Positions 16,108 to 25,072 of a stretch of DNA of 58,048 nt are shown in pieces. The notes under the pieces were generated by a model that was not told the DNA's origin, did not search any database, and saw only the letters and a list, made by a program, of their open reading frames with translations. Where the stretch lies: assembly GCA_016932255.1 (NCBI GenBank), contig JAFGDE010000012.1, positions 1 to 58,048 of the forward strand, written 5' to 3'. Both the position numbers and the translations under genes were made by a program. The stretch's first letter is position 1. Every line of letters begins with the position of its first letter. Source of the stretch: Candidatus Saganbacteria bacterium (GTDB lineage: Bacteria > Margulisbacteria > WOR-1 > O2-12-FULL-45-9).

Positions 16108-17946
16108 ATGAAAAGATTAAAACTGTTCCTCATCTTTAGTATACTGTCATGCCTGTTTGCTCCAAGCGCCCTGGCCCGCGGCCTGGGCAGCCGCACGGAG
16201 CTAGAAACCTGGCTGGCCGGTATTATGGCCGCCCATTTAAAAGATTACAATATCGCCGGGGCCACTCTCTGCCTGGTCAAGAACGGTAAGGTATTCCTCT
16301 ATGAAGGCTACGGCTTCGCCGACATTGACAACAAACAGCCTGTTGACCCTGAAAAAACGCTCTTCCGCCCCGGCTCCTGCTCCAAGCTGCTGACCTGGAC
16401 CGCGGTCATGCAACTGGTCGAAGAGGGAAAACTGGACCTTGATACAGATATCAATAATTACCTAAAGAAATTCAAGATTCCCAACACTTCCCCCGAACCG
16501 ATCACGCTCAGGCACCTTATAACCCACACTCCCGGGTTTGAGGATTCCGAGATACTTTTGTTCGTTAAAAGCTACGGCGAACTTGATCCCCTGGAAAAAT
16601 ACCTGATCCAACAGATGCCAAAACGCATCTGGCCCGCTGGCCTGCGGCCGGCATATTCAAATTACGGCGCGACCCTGGCCGGCTATATCGTCCAGGAAGT
16701 GTCCGGCCAGCCGTTCGATGATTATATTAAAGATCACATCCTTGACCCGCTGGACATGGATGTTTCAACCTTTAAACAAGAACAGACAGAAGCGATCAAA
16801 ACGAACCTGTCGCACGGCTATGTCTTTGCCAACGGCAAGTTCATTCCCGAACCTTTTGAGTTCTGCAATGCCGGACCGGCCGGTTCGCTGACCACTACGG
16901 CCCTTGACATGGCCAAGTTCATGATCGCGCATTTAAACAAAGGCCGGCCCCTGCTCAAAACCGAGACAGCAGCCGAGATGCACAAGCAACAGTTCACTTT
17001 CGATCCAAGGCAGAACGGCATCTGCCTTGGTTTTTACGAGATGAACTACAACGGCGTTCGCATTATCGGCCATGGCGGGGATACGATCCTGTTCCATAGT
17101 CTGCTGGCTCTGCTGCCCGAAGAAGACATTGGGCTGTTCGTTTCTTATAACAGTCCGGGCGGGACAAAAGCCCGGGACGAGCTGTTGCACGCTTTGATTG
17201 ACCGCTATTATCCCCAGTCGCTGGAACCCGCCCCCGCGGCCGACCCAAAACTGGTCAAAGAAGCCAAAGCGCTGGCCGGCACATATCTACCCAACCGCCG
17301 CCCCTTCTCCACTTTTGAAAAAGCTTTTCAGTTGTTCGCCCCGGCGATCAGCATCAAAGCGCTGGATGACGGCACACTGCTTGTTAAAGAGCTCAGGATG
17401 GCCCAGCTCGGGCCGGATTTTTTCCGGGACTTCTATGACAAGAACACGGCTGTGGTCAAAAAAACAGGTGGACGATATTATTTCAACAATTTCTTTCCCT
17501 GCGTTTATTTTGAAAAGCTGAACTGGCTTGAAACAGCCCGGTTCCATCGTGCCGTTCTCTGGGCCTGCGTCATTGTCCTGTTTTCAGCTGTCCTGCTCTG
17601 GCCTATCCTGCTGCTGATCGACAAGAGCCATCATGTCAGAATCAAAGGCTCAACTTTCGCCATCTGGATCTCGATCCTGGCTGGCGGGCTGGACCTGGTC
17701 TTTTTGCCTTTAATATTCATCAACCTCGAACCGGCTCTCTATGATCCCCGCTCCCTGGACTGGATCCTGGTCATGCCGATCGTGGCCGCGGTCCTGACCC
17801 TGGGCTCATTGATCTATACGATACTTGCCTGGAAGAACAAATACTGGAGCTTGCTCATCAGGGCCCACTACACGCTGGTGACCGCAGCCCTGCTCTGCTT
17901 CATCTGGTGGCTTTATTATTGGAACCTGCTGGGCTTCCGTTATTAA
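16108..17946 (+). CDS. Beta-lactamase-family serine hydrolase with C-terminal membrane domain
   Basis: A 612-aa exported protein. After a signal peptide (to about residue 24) comes a class C beta-lactamase/PBP-like domain with S90-C-S-K93, Y183-S-N185 and H322-G-G324 active-site motifs. A linker domain follows and then about four transmembrane helices near the C-terminus (about residues 475-610), which would anchor it with the catalytic domain outside the cytoplasm. It probably acts as a D-amino-acid peptidase or esterase, not a true beta-lactamase. ATG 16108 is preferred over TTG 16099 because of the signal peptide and promoter. First gene of a three-gene operon. Confidence 0.88.
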   Translation: MKRLKLFLIFSILSCLFAPSALARGLGSRTELETWLAGIMAAHLKDYNIAGATLCLVKNGKVFLYEGYGFADIDNKQPVDPEKTLFRPGSCSKLLTWTAVMQLVEEGKLDLDTDINNYLKKFKIPNTSPEPITLRHLITHTPGFEDSEILLFVKSYGELDPLEKYLIQQMPKRIWPAGLRPAYSNYGATLAGYIVQEVSGQPFDDYIKDHILDPLDMDVSTFKQEQTEAIKTNLSHGYVFANGKFIPEPFEFCNAGPAGSLTTTALDMAKFMIAHLNKGRPLLKTETAAEMHKQQFTFDPRQNGICLGFYEMNYNGVRIIGHGGDTILFHSLLALLPEEDIGLFVSYNSPGGTKARDELLHALIDRYYPQSLEPAPAADPKLVKEAKALAGTYLPNRRPFSTFEKAFQLFAPAISIKALDDGTLLVKELRMAQLGPDFFRDFYDKNTAVVKKTGGRYYFNNFFPCVYFEKLNWLETARFHRAVLWACVIVLFSAVLLWPILLLIDKSHHVRIKGSTFAIWISILAGGLDLVFLPLIFINLEPALYDPRSLDWILVMPIVAAVLTLGSLIYTILAWKNKYWSLLIRAHYTLVTAALLCFIWWLYYWNLLGFRY

Positions 17947-17965
17947 ACAAAAAAGGAGCAAAGAG

Positions 17966-18466
17966 ATGCGACCGATAATAATCTGCTATAGCCGGACCGG
18001 AAGGAACAAAAAGCTTGCCCAGCAGCTGCAGCAGATTCTGCGCTGTGATATGGAAGAGCTTATCGATAGAACAGATAGATCTGGCTGGTGGAACTACCTC
18101 CTGGCCGGCCGCGACAGCATGTTCAAAAAAATGACCACTATAGAGCCGGAGATCAAGAACCTGGAATCGTTCGACATCATTATAATCTCTACCCCGCTCT
18201 GGGTCGGCACCATCCCACCGGCTATCAGGACTTTTCTGCGCCGGGACAAGCAAAAGATCAAGCGTTTGGCCGTTATTTCCGTTTCAATGAACGGCAGCCA
18301 GCAACGCGCGATCCATGACATTGAAAATGAATATGGCAATAAACCGGTCGCAGCCTTGTTCCTGAGCGAGAAAGAGCTCAAGAGCGGCAGGCACAAGACT
18401 CGTTTCGATGATTTTGTGGAAACACTTCAGGCCCTGCAAAAGGTCAAAGGCGACCTGCAGCGCTGA
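17966..18466 (+). CDS. Flavodoxin-like protein
   Basis: A 166-aa protein with a flavodoxin fold: an N-terminal beta strand ending in the FMN phosphate loop YSRTGRNKKLA (residues 8-18), and a PLWVGTIPPAIRTFL segment typical of the second FMN loop in short flavodoxin/FldX-type proteins. It probably carries electrons or acts as an NAD(P)H:quinone-type reductase. An AAAAAGGAGCAAAGAG ribosome-binding region precedes ATG 17966. It lies 19 bp after the serine hydrolase. Confidence 0.82.
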   Translation: MRPIIICYSRTGRNKKLAQQLQQILRCDMEELIDRTDRSGWWNYLLAGRDSMFKKMTTIEPEIKNLESFDIIIISTPLWVGTIPPAIRTFLRRDKQKIKRLAVISVSMNGSQQRAIHDIENEYGNKPVAALFLSEKELKSGRHKTRFDDFVETLQALQKVKGDLQR

Positions 18467-18495
18467 AGATCAAGCTCCCAGAGGAGAAAAAGCAC

Positions 18496-18975
18496 ATGAA
18501 ATTAAAAAACTTATTGGTCTTGCTTGGTCTGGTCCTGCTCAGCTTGAGCGCCGGGTTCCTGGGGTCCGTCTTCACGGTCAGCAATATCCCGACCTGGTAC
18601 GCGGCCCTCAATAAGCCTTTTTTCACTCCGCCCAATTACCTCTTCGCCCCGGTCTGGACCTTTCTCTATTTCTCCATGGGTGTGGCAGCCTGGCTTGTCT
18701 GGCTCAAGCGGGAAAAAGAGCCGCAAAGCGGCGGCGCTCTCAAATTATTCTTTGCCCAGCTCGCACTTAATGCTGTCTGGACGCCTTTATTCTTCGGTCT
18801 GCACTGGCTGCTGGCCGCTTATATTGAAATCGTCCTGCTCTGGCTTTTTATTCTCTGGACCATCATGAAATTCTGGAGGATCTCAAAGACCGCAGGGCTG
18901 CTGCTTATCCCCTACATCATTTGGGTCAGCTATGCCTCGTGCCTGAACCTGGCAATCTGGTGGCTGAACCGATAA
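18496..18975 (+). CDS. tspO: TspO/MBR family membrane protein
   Basis: A 159-aa protein with five transmembrane helices and clear family motifs: WYAALNKPFFTPPNYLFAPVW at residues about 35-55 and the aromatic WTPLFFGLHW segment later. TspO proteins bind porphyrins and lipids and take part in tetrapyrrole and stress responses in bacteria. The start follows an AGAGGAG ribosome-binding site. It ends the plus-strand operon. The symbol rests on family membership only. Confidence 0.9.
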   Translation: MKLKNLLVLLGLVLLSLSAGFLGSVFTVSNIPTWYAALNKPFFTPPNYLFAPVWTFLYFSMGVAAWLVWLKREKEPQSGGALKLFFAQLALNAVWTPLFFGLHWLLAAYIEIVLLWLFILWTIMKFWRISKTAGLLLIPYIIWVSYASCLNLAIWWLNR

Positions 18976-19005
18976 AAAAGATGAGGTTCACCAGGGGCTG
19001 GCTGG

Positions 19006-19737
19006 TCAATAGAACCAACGTTTATATATCCGGCCGTAGATGCCGCGCTGTTTGATCTCAGCCAGGCCCTCGTCAATATAATTGGCCAGCCGTTCATCGC
19101 CTTTTTTGACCGCGAAATACATTGAGGTGACCTGGAGCGGCGGGTTGATGACGCGCAGGCCGTCCCAACCGGTTTTTTTCAGATAATAAGCAGCGACCTC
19201 GAACGCGCCGACATAAGCGTCGACCTTGCCTTTTTTAAGCGCCTCGATCGCTTCAAGCTCTGTTTCATAAAGATGGATATTCACCCCGTCGATCCCCCGC
19301 AGGTAATCTGAATAGGTCGTGCTTTTCTGCGTGGCAACACGCTTATGCTTGAGGTCCGCGACCGAACGGATGCGGGAGTTCCTGCCCACGAAAAGGTTGA
19401 GGCGGTATTCGATATAAGCAGTGGCCGGAAAAGTATAGCGCTCAAGACGCTCGACCGTCTTATCCATGGCCGAAACAACATTGACCTCGCCGCGCTCCAG
19501 CTGCTTGAGGGCTTCCTGCCAGCTGAGCGGCCGGATCACTATATGGAGCCCTTTCCTGGCCAGGACCGCGGTCAGCACCTCCAGGTCGAAACCGGTAAAA
19601 CGACCGTCCTCAACAAAAGAGAACGGCGGGAAATCCTTGTCAAAAGCAAAGATCACCACGTTCGGCTTGGCGCAGGCCAGGTAAAGGCCGAGCGAGGCCA
19701 GGATCAGGATCAGCAACAAGGCCGCTTTACGGTACAT
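19006..19737 (-). CDS. Family 3 solute-binding lipoprotein (amino-acid-type)
   Basis: A periplasmic or surface binding protein of 243 aa (SBP_bac_3). The signal ends with lipobox LYLAC. FDKDFPPFSF, FTGFDLEV and the hinge segment RVATQKST are typical of amino-acid-binding members. ATG 19737 is chosen because a GGAGGG ribosome-binding site precedes it and it starts the signal peptide. No permease or ATPase gene is nearby, so it is an orphan: it may feed a transporter encoded elsewhere or serve as a sensor. Confidence 0.85.
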   Translation of the reverse strand: MYRKAALLLILILASLGLYLACAKPNVVIFAFDKDFPPFSFVEDGRFTGFDLEVLTAVLARKGLHIVIRPLSWQEALKQLERGEVNVVSAMDKTVERLERYTFPATAYIEYRLNLFVGRNSRIRSVADLKHKRVATQKSTTYSDYLRGIDGVNIHLYETELEAIEALKKGKVDAYVGAFEVAAYYLKKTGWDGLRVINPPLQVTSMYFAVKKGDERLANYIDEGLAEIKQRGIYGRIYKRWFY

Positions 19738-19764
19738 TTTTCCCTCCTTGACCACCTGGCTGGA

Positions 19765-19773
19765 ATTGTAGCA
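19765..19773 (-). promoter_or_regulatory. Extended -10 promoter of solute-binding lipoprotein gene
   Basis: On the minus strand TGC followed by TACAAT (19765-19770), giving a start near 19758, about 20 nt before ATG 19737. Confidence 0.5.
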
Positions 19774-19783
19774 CTTTTTCCGC

Positions 19784-19811
19784 TTGATTGCAGGCAGGTT
19801 AGTGCTAAAAT
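19784..19811 (+). promoter_or_regulatory. Promoter, probably leaderless start
   Basis: -35 TTGATT (19784-19789), 16-bp spacer, extended TGC plus -10 TAAAAT (19806-19811). The ATG at 19818 lies 6 nt downstream. Confidence 0.55.
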
Positions 19812-19817
19812 ATGGCC

Positions 19818-20459
19818 ATGTTCAATGATCAGCTCAGCCCGGCGAACAAGATCATACTGGCAGCTACCCTGCTGCTGGCCCTGTTCTTTGCCCTGGGCTT
19901 GCTCTTGAGCTGCGGCGGGCCAGGCCCTCTCGTTTATAGGAATGAAAGCTACGGCTTCGCCGTCACCTACCCGAAAGCCTACAAGATCAGGGAATTCAGC
20001 TTTAATGGCGAACAGACCGGCGCTGAATTCAACATTGACTTCGGCAGCATTACTATCCGGGCTATGGCCGCTGGGACCATATATAAGGACATGAAATTCG
20101 ATGATTACGTACTGATCGCCGCGGCCAGCGAGATCCAGAACTTCCAGGAGATCGCCTCTTACAGGAAATTCCGCTCGTTGAGCGGGGTCCACGGCTACGA
20201 GACTTTCTGGGAGGTCAGCGAGACCATCCCGCCGGATGAATGGAGCGAGGGCCTGCAGCCGCAAAAGAAGATATTCGGGCCGATCTATTATTTTCCGCCC
20301 AGAGCACCGAAGCTCAGCGGTGCCCAGCCGGTCAAGACGATCATGCTCTCCTACTACGCCAAATCTTCGGGCGAGGCTGAGATCCTGGTCAAAAAAGACC
20401 TGACCGAGATCGCCAGAAGCTTTAGATACCTAAGTACGCCTGATGGATCTGAACAATAA
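19818..20459 (+). CDS. Lipoprotein of unknown function (213 aa)
   Basis: The N-terminus has a hydrophobic core ending in lipobox LLSC, so the protein is likely a lipoprotein. The mature part starts with YRNESYGFAVTYP, a pattern common in PsbP-like/DUF1795 secreted proteins whose role is unknown. ATG 19818 is preferred over ATG 19812 because the -10 box ends at 19811. It overlaps the next gene by 17 nt. Confidence 0.78.
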   Translation: MFNDQLSPANKIILAATLLLALFFALGLLLSCGGPGPLVYRNESYGFAVTYPKAYKIREFSFNGEQTGAEFNIDFGSITIRAMAAGTIYKDMKFDDYVLIAAASEIQNFQEIASYRKFRSLSGVHGYETFWEVSETIPPDEWSEGLQPQKKIFGPIYYFPPRAPKLSGAQPVKTIMLSYYAKSSGEAEILVKKDLTEIARSFRYLSTPDGSEQ

Positions 20460-21078
20460 GCCCACCTGGCGTAAACTGCCGACTTCAGCCTATTTCCTGC
20501 TAAGCGCTAATGCCGTGCCCCTGTGCGGCGTGCTCTTCATGGGCTGGGGATTGATGGACATCCTGTTCCTTTACTGGGCCGAATCAGCGGTCATCGGTTT
20601 CTACGGCATACTTAAGATACTGCTGGTCAAGAATGAAGGCAGCTTCCTGGAAAGAACCCTCAACAGCATCAGCAAGGTCTTCGGCTGCGTCTTCTTTACC
20701 ATCCATTTCGGCGGCTTCATGGCCGGCCACGCTATCTTCCTCTGGGCCATCAGCACGGAATTCTTTGACTATCAGATCCAGCCCTGGGAGCTGTTCCGCA
20801 CCATCAGGCTGGCCCTGCTGCTCATGTTCGTCAGCCACGGCTATTCTTTCCTGCGCAATTACATCGCCAAGGGTGAACGCTTTCGCGAATCGGGTTCAAA
20901 TTTCATGCTTGAGCCGTATTCCAGGATCATTGTCATGCACCTGACACTGATCTTCGGCATGCTGCTGGTCTTCGTCTTTGGCCAGCCCGCCCTCCTGTTG
21001 GTCTGCTTCATCGCGCTCAAAACCTTGCTTGATCTGACCGCCCATCTAAGGGAACGCAGCAAGTTCGCGCTGAAATAA
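20443..21078 (+). CDS. DUF6498-like membrane protein
   Basis: A 211-aa protein with about five transmembrane helices. The LYWAESAVIGFYGILKIL segment followed by an HFGGFMAGHAIFLW helix matches the DUF6498 pattern. Function unknown. It overlaps the lipoprotein gene by 17 nt and is closed by a strong terminator at 21081. Confidence 0.78.
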   Translation: MDLNNKPTWRKLPTSAYFLLSANAVPLCGVLFMGWGLMDILFLYWAESAVIGFYGILKILLVKNEGSFLERTLNSISKVFGCVFFTIHFGGFMAGHAIFLWAISTEFFDYQIQPWELFRTIRLALLLMFVSHGYSFLRNYIAKGERFRESGSNFMLEPYSRIIVMHLTLIFGMLLVFVFGQPALLLVCFIALKTLLDLTAHLRERSKFALK

Positions 21079-21080
21079 AA

Positions 21081-21119
21081 AAGATGCCCCGATCTTGCGA
21101 CCGGGGCATCTTCTTTTTA
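21081..21119. terminator. Bidirectional Rho-independent terminator
   Basis: Inverted repeat AAGATGCCCCG ... CGGGGCATCTT (21081-21112) followed by CTTTTTAT on the plus strand and preceded by an A-rich run, so it can also terminate the convergent RRM gene. Confidence 0.9.
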
Positions 21120-21132
21120 TGAACCGTTCTGG

Positions 21133-21420
21133 TTAGAACGCGTCGCGCTGGTCGCGCCGCGGCCTGTCTGACCTTTCGGTCTTGGGCCTGGCCTCGTTGC
21201 AGGTGATCTCGCGGCCGTCCCAGGAATATCCGGCCATCGCTTCGATAGCCTTCTGGGCGTCAGCGTCTTCCATGTCAACGAACCCGAACCCGCGTGACCG
21301 GCCAGTGAACTTATCAGTAACGATCCTGGCGGAGAGGACATTGCCAAATTCAGAGAACTTGGTCTTCAGATCCTCATCCTTAACGGACCACGGCAGATTG
21401 CCAACAAAAATACTTTTCAT
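21133..21420 (-). CDS. RRM-domain RNA-binding protein
   Basis: A 95-aa protein made of a single RNA recognition motif: RNP2 IFVGNL at residues 4-9 and RNP1 RGFGFVDM at 43-50, then a charged tail rich in Arg and Asp. Such proteins are found in cyanobacteria and other phyla and are often cold-induced. It is closely similar to the protein at 28180-28473. A long leader of about 125 nt lies between promoter and ATG, with an AAAGGAGAG ribosome-binding site. Confidence 0.94.
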   Translation of the reverse strand: MKSIFVGNLPWSVKDEDLKTKFSEFGNVLSARIVTDKFTGRSRGFGFVDMEDADAQKAIEAMAGYSWDGREITCNEARPKTERSDRPRRDQRDAF

Positions 21421-21546
21421 GATACACTCTCTCCTTTGCTGGATTTTGCTGCGGTAATGGAATGTGAGGCCACTGAATAATGAGGCTTCGACACGATATA
21501 GCTGCAGACTCCTTCTAAGATCTTAACCATTACTTCGACCTTCAAC
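21421..21546 (-). promoter_or_regulatory. Conserved structured 5' leader of RRM gene (copy A)
   Basis: The untranslated leader shares ordered blocks with that of the second RRM gene: GTCGAA and TAATGGTT near the 5' end, CCTCATTA and GGCCTC in the middle, ACATTCC just upstream of the 3' arm, and CAAAGGAGA before the ATG. The 5' block GTAATGG (21527-21533) is complementary to CCATTAC (21454-21460), closing a stem around most of the leader. Probably an autoregulatory or temperature-responsive element. Confidence 0.6.
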
Positions 21547-21552
21547 ATACAT

Positions 21553-21582
21553 ATTATAACGCTGATACATGAACCATGTCAA
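21553..21582 (-). promoter_or_regulatory. Promoter of RRM gene copy A
   Basis: On the minus strand -35 TTGACA (21577-21582), 18-bp spacer, -10 TATAAT (21553-21558). Both hexamers are consensus. Confidence 0.72.
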
Positions 21583-21589
21583 GCTTTTC

Positions 21590-22420
21590 TTATCTTTTTT
21601 CCTGCAAGAACATCCTGTGGTAGCGGGCTACATCGAACTTGCAGAAATTGGTATGGTTGGCCAGGCGCGCCGGCGACCAAATGATATCTTCGACGATCAT
21701 GCGCTGGACCCGGGCGCTGCGGATCCTGTCCCGGGCCGAAGCAAAATAGAACATCCCCCTGAACAGCGGCGTGCCTGAGGCGGAGACCGTGTTCTGCAGG
21801 CAAAGCGAGAGGTCCCACTCCGACTGGACAAAGAGCATGTGGTCATTGACCAGTGTGGCCAGGCCTTTGTTCACGCCGAAATCGAAGAGGCTCTCCATAT
21901 CAGAACATATCTCGTAGCTGGAAGAGAGGCTGGTGCGCATCTGCCGGTCACGCAGCAAAGAAAGGACCTGAGCGCGGAACGGGCTTTGCTCCATGTTGCC
22001 AAAGACAGGCAGTTGCCTGACCGCCAGCGGCAGTGTCTGCCAGGTAAAATATGACATCAGATGCGCCAGGTATTCAACCCGCGGCGCCGCCAGGTACCAG
22101 TCAGACATCGTCGCGGCCGCCGCCAGAAAATCTTCGGCTTTCTGGCGGGTCGGCACGTAATTAGCGCCGATAAAACCCAGGTGCCGGTTGCGGAGTATCG
22201 ACTGCCAGATCTCCGAGCGGTCTTCCGGGCTTAGGAATCTCAAGAACCGCGCATCCGATTTAAGCGCCAGGCGCACGCCCATGGTATTATCCTCCAGAAC
22301 AAGGTCACGCACCAGTTGAGACCTGGCGGGTTCCTTGAGCCGGCCGAACTTGTCCAGGGCTTCCAGATGCGGGGCCCAGGGATTGCTGTGGGCAAAACTT
22401 CTAACAGCGGCTATTTTCAC
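21590..22420 (-). CDS. Hypothetical protein (276 aa)
   Basis: No family recognised. The protein is mostly predicted helical, soluble, without signal peptide or membrane helix, and rich in Arg, Leu and Ser; the helical pattern would suit a repeat or regulatory protein. GTG 22420 is the first start in the frame; there is no clear ribosome-binding site. It lies 41 bp after the alpha/beta hydrolase on the same strand and may be cotranscribed. The stop lies close to the RRM promoter. Confidence 0.7.
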   Translation of the reverse strand: MKIAAVRSFAHSNPWAPHLEALDKFGRLKEPARSQLVRDLVLEDNTMGVRLALKSDARFLRFLSPEDRSEIWQSILRNRHLGFIGANYVPTRQKAEDFLAAAATMSDWYLAAPRVEYLAHLMSYFTWQTLPLAVRQLPVFGNMEQSPFRAQVLSLLRDRQMRTSLSSSYEICSDMESLFDFGVNKGLATLVNDHMLFVQSEWDLSLCLQNTVSASGTPLFRGMFYFASARDRIRSARVQRMIVEDIIWSPARLANHTNFCKFDVARYHRMFLQEKR

Positions 22421-22461
22421 AAATTGTATTCGTCAAAAAGAAAGGGGGATTTCAGGTCTCG

Positions 22462-23454
22462 TTACTTCAAGTACTGGTCGAAGAGTTCCAGGCTTTTTTG
22501 CATGAAAAACGGCCATTTGGCGATGAACTCGTGCTTCTCGGCTGGGATCCTGTATAAAAAAACGGTCTTACCCTGTTTCTTGAGCGCTTCAGCCAGTTTG
22601 TCCGACCATTCTACCGGCACTGAATCATCGCTGGTGCCATGAAAAATGGCGACCGGCGCTTTGATCTCGCCAAGATAGGTCTCGGCTGAGAGTTCCTGCC
22701 AGAACTTGGGGTTGGTCTCGGGGGAGCCGTAAAGACTGAGTATCTCTTCAGCGCGCCGCCTGCCCTCCCTGGCCCTGGCCGAGCTGGTCCTGGATGAACT
22801 TTGCCTGCCCCGCCCAAGGCTCCAGCGGGCAAAATTATCCCAGGCGTTCATGCTCATGGGCGCGTAAAGCACCGCGGCCTTGACCAGGTCCGGCCGGCTG
22901 ACCAGAATGTTGAGAGTAATACCGCCGCCGCGGGAATGGCCCAGCATGCCGATGTGCTCCTTGTCAAAATAGCCCTTATTGCTGTTCTTAATGGCCAGAA
23001 CACAGTTGATCACGTCCTGCTCGTAAGCCAAGTTGAAGGTTGCCTGTTGATCAGGATCCTTGTCGGAAAAAGCGTGGTTGCGGTAATCTGGATGAACGAC
23101 TATATAGCCGTGCCGGGCAAAATAGTCCTGCTCCCTTTTCAACCCGCGGCCAAGCGTGTAAATGCTGGGCGGTATATAACCATGATTGGTGATGATTACC
23201 GGGAACGGCCCCTTGCCTTTGGGCAGGTTCATGATGCCGGAGATTGTCAGCTCCCCGCTCTTATAAGCGATACGGTAGCGTGTGTAATATTTATTCTGCG
23301 AAAGCAGCTCCTTAACACTGAAACTGCTGCCGCTAAGCTCCAGCCGGCCAAGCTCAGGGATCGATGGAGGCTTTGCGTCCGTCGGTCGTCCCAGGACCAA
23401 CAATTGGACTGCCAGGGATAGCAACAGAAAACAAATGGAACATCTTTTGATCAT
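22462..23454 (-). CDS. Secreted alpha/beta hydrolase (prolyl-oligopeptidase-like)
   Basis: A 330-aa exported hydrolase. The signal peptide covers residues 1-27 from ATG 23454, preferred over 23484, which overlaps the upstream gene. The nucleophile is S174 in LGHSRGG; the acid and base are suggested by GTSDDSVP and by KHEF near the C-terminus. The HGYIPP oxyanion region and the layout fit the acylaminoacyl-peptidase/dienelactone-hydrolase group (Peptidase S9-like). Substrate unknown, perhaps peptides or esters outside the cytoplasm. Confidence 0.85.
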   Translation of the reverse strand: MIKRCSICFLLLSLAVQLLVLGRPTDAKPPSIPELGRLELSGSSFSVKELLSQNKYYTRYRIAYKSGELTISGIMNLPKGKGPFPVIITNHGYIPPSIYTLGRGLKREQDYFARHGYIVVHPDYRNHAFSDKDPDQQATFNLAYEQDVINCVLAIKNSNKGYFDKEHIGMLGHSRGGGITLNILVSRPDLVKAAVLYAPMSMNAWDNFARWSLGRGRQSSSRTSSARAREGRRRAEEILSLYGSPETNPKFWQELSAETYLGEIKAPVAIFHGTSDDSVPVEWSDKLAEALKKQGKTVFLYRIPAEKHEFIAKWPFFMQKSLELFDQYLK

Positions 23455-23465
23455 CCGGTTAAAGG

Positions 23466-24968
23466 TTACTCTTTCCTGCCCCATTTAGCGATGCTGTTGC
23501 AGCTCACGCCGCCAACCGAGCTAAAGTAACCGCCGATATAAAGCGAGCCATCTGGCCCAAAGACGGCCGCGTAGATAGTATCGCCAGCATCATCAGTCCC
23601 TTGAGGAAAAGGCTTTGTCCAGCTGGAGCCGTCCCATTTGGCCATGCGCTCAACAGTTACGCCACTGGCAGAATAAAGGTCCCCGAAAACATACACATCT
23701 GAGCCTTTTATAAGCATCGCCCGAACAGGGTTGCTCGGGCCGCTTATACCGCTGCCCATGACCTGCCAGGTACCGCTGGAATACTGGGCTACATGGTCCA
23801 TGCCACTTATGCTCTTGCCCAAGGGGAAAAATCCGCCGGCGTATAGTATGTTTGACGTTCCATCATAAGCCAGAGCGTATATACATTCATCAGAAAGACT
23901 GGTTATACCCCCATCCAGCGCTTCCCAGGTGAGATATAGATCGTTCCATTTAGCAATATTATTGCATGTGATGCTATTATCAGCCAAAGTAAATTTACCG
24001 GCCACATAAACATCATCGCCATTACGGCATAGAGCATAGGCCGCGCCGTCAACACCTGCTTCAAACGATGTCCAGTAGCTGGGAGAGCTCAGGGTATATT
24101 TAGCTACGTGATTAGCCGGGACGCTTGAACCACTCACGCTGGTAAAGTCGCCGCCGAGGTACATGCAATCATCGGCCGGAAACGTTCCCTCCCGGCCAAG
24201 CAGAACACGCACAGCGTTATTGCAGCCACTACCCATCGTGGACCAGGCGCCGCTGACATATCTTGTAACCTTACCGGTAAAACTTCCGCCGGCAAATAGA
24301 TCTCCATCAAGCATTGCCAGCGCAGAGACTGAGTTGTCCAACCCTGTTTCAAGGGAAGTCCAATCACTGCCGTCCCATTTGGCTGCATATGGCGAATTCA
24401 AGCATCCGGCGTACAGATACGTACCATCATGTTCCAGGGCCATGACAATAGAACCAAAACCGCTGCCTACCGGCTGCCACCAGTAAAGGTCATATGTCGC
24501 AGCAGCCACAGTACTATTGTTATAGCCCGATTTGACCGCTATTGCCCTGATCGTTCTGGAAACTTCCAATGAGATAGGACCGGTATAAGGTATCGAGCCG
24601 GTGTCCGGGGTTGAGCCGTTGGTCGTGTAATAAATATCAGCGCCGCCGGTCGCGCATTCCAAAGTGACCAGAATTGCATTGGTCTCGTAAGTCCCGCCGG
24701 CCGCGCTGAAGGTCGGTTCGCTGGCTGTCGGCAGGGTCGTTGAAGTCGTGCTGGTAGTGGAAGTGGTTGGGCCAGCCGTGGTCGAAGTGGTGCTGGCAAC
24801 TGTGGTGGTCGAAGCCGCAGTCGTGGAGGTTGTCGGCGCGGCTGTCGTTGATGTGGTGGTCGTGGTCGGCGCGCCGCCCCCGCCGCCGCTGCCGCAGCCA
24901 AATATCAGCGTTAATCCAAGAATCATCACAGAAACCAAACTAATAATATAATATTTATCTCTCATCAT
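23466..24968 (-). CDS. Surface lipoprotein with Thr-rich linker, chitobiase-like domain and propeller-like repeats
   Basis: A 500-aa lipoprotein. Lipobox IFGC is at about residue 25, then a Gly run and a Ser/Thr/Ala/Pro-rich linker to about residue 80, probably extended and possibly glycosylated. Residues about 84-165 match a CHB_HEX_C-type beta-sandwich (GADIYYTTNGSTP). The rest is a chain of about seven repeats ending in variations of AKWDGSSW, resembling a beta-propeller. It is probably displayed on the surface for binding or adhesion. The ribosome-binding site is GGAGG 5-8 nt from tandem ATGs. Confidence 0.82.
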   Translation of the reverse strand: MMRDKYYIISLVSVMILGLTLIFGCGSGGGGGAPTTTTTSTTAAPTTSTTAASTTTVASTTSTTAGPTTSTTSTTSTTLPTASEPTFSAAGGTYETNAILVTLECATGGADIYYTTNGSTPDTGSIPYTGPISLEVSRTIRAIAVKSGYNNSTVAAATYDLYWWQPVGSGFGSIVMALEHDGTYLYAGCLNSPYAAKWDGSDWTSLETGLDNSVSALAMLDGDLFAGGSFTGKVTRYVSGAWSTMGSGCNNAVRVLLGREGTFPADDCMYLGGDFTSVSGSSVPANHVAKYTLSSPSYWTSFEAGVDGAAYALCRNGDDVYVAGKFTLADNSITCNNIAKWNDLYLTWEALDGGITSLSDECIYALAYDGTSNILYAGGFFPLGKSISGMDHVAQYSSGTWQVMGSGISGPSNPVRAMLIKGSDVYVFGDLYSASGVTVERMAKWDGSSWTKPFPQGTDDAGDTIYAAVFGPDGSLYIGGYFSSVGGVSCNSIAKWGRKE

Positions 24969-25003
24969 TCGAACCTCCTGATAAGCAGTTAAACATAAAT
25001 TAG

Positions 25004-25012
25004 ATTATAACA
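25004..25012 (-). promoter_or_regulatory. Extended -10 promoter of surface lipoprotein gene
   Basis: On the minus strand TGT followed by TATAAT (25004-25009); no good -35. The transcript would start about 30 nt before the ATG. Confidence 0.55.
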
Positions 25013-25072
25013 GGTTTTTTATACTATTTGCGCTCAAATCATACAGGCTCAATACGCAGGAAAATAAAGTAT

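Noticed and set aside
16108-17946. True class C beta-lactamase (antibiotic resistance)
   Set aside because: The motifs also fit peptidases and esterases of the same fold; the C-terminal membrane domain and operon do not suggest a resistance gene.
24539-24901. Repetitive Arg/Pro-rich frame and apparent short repeats
   Set aside because: Result of the Thr/Ser-codon-rich linker of the lipoprotein in another frame; not a CRISPR or tandem satellite.
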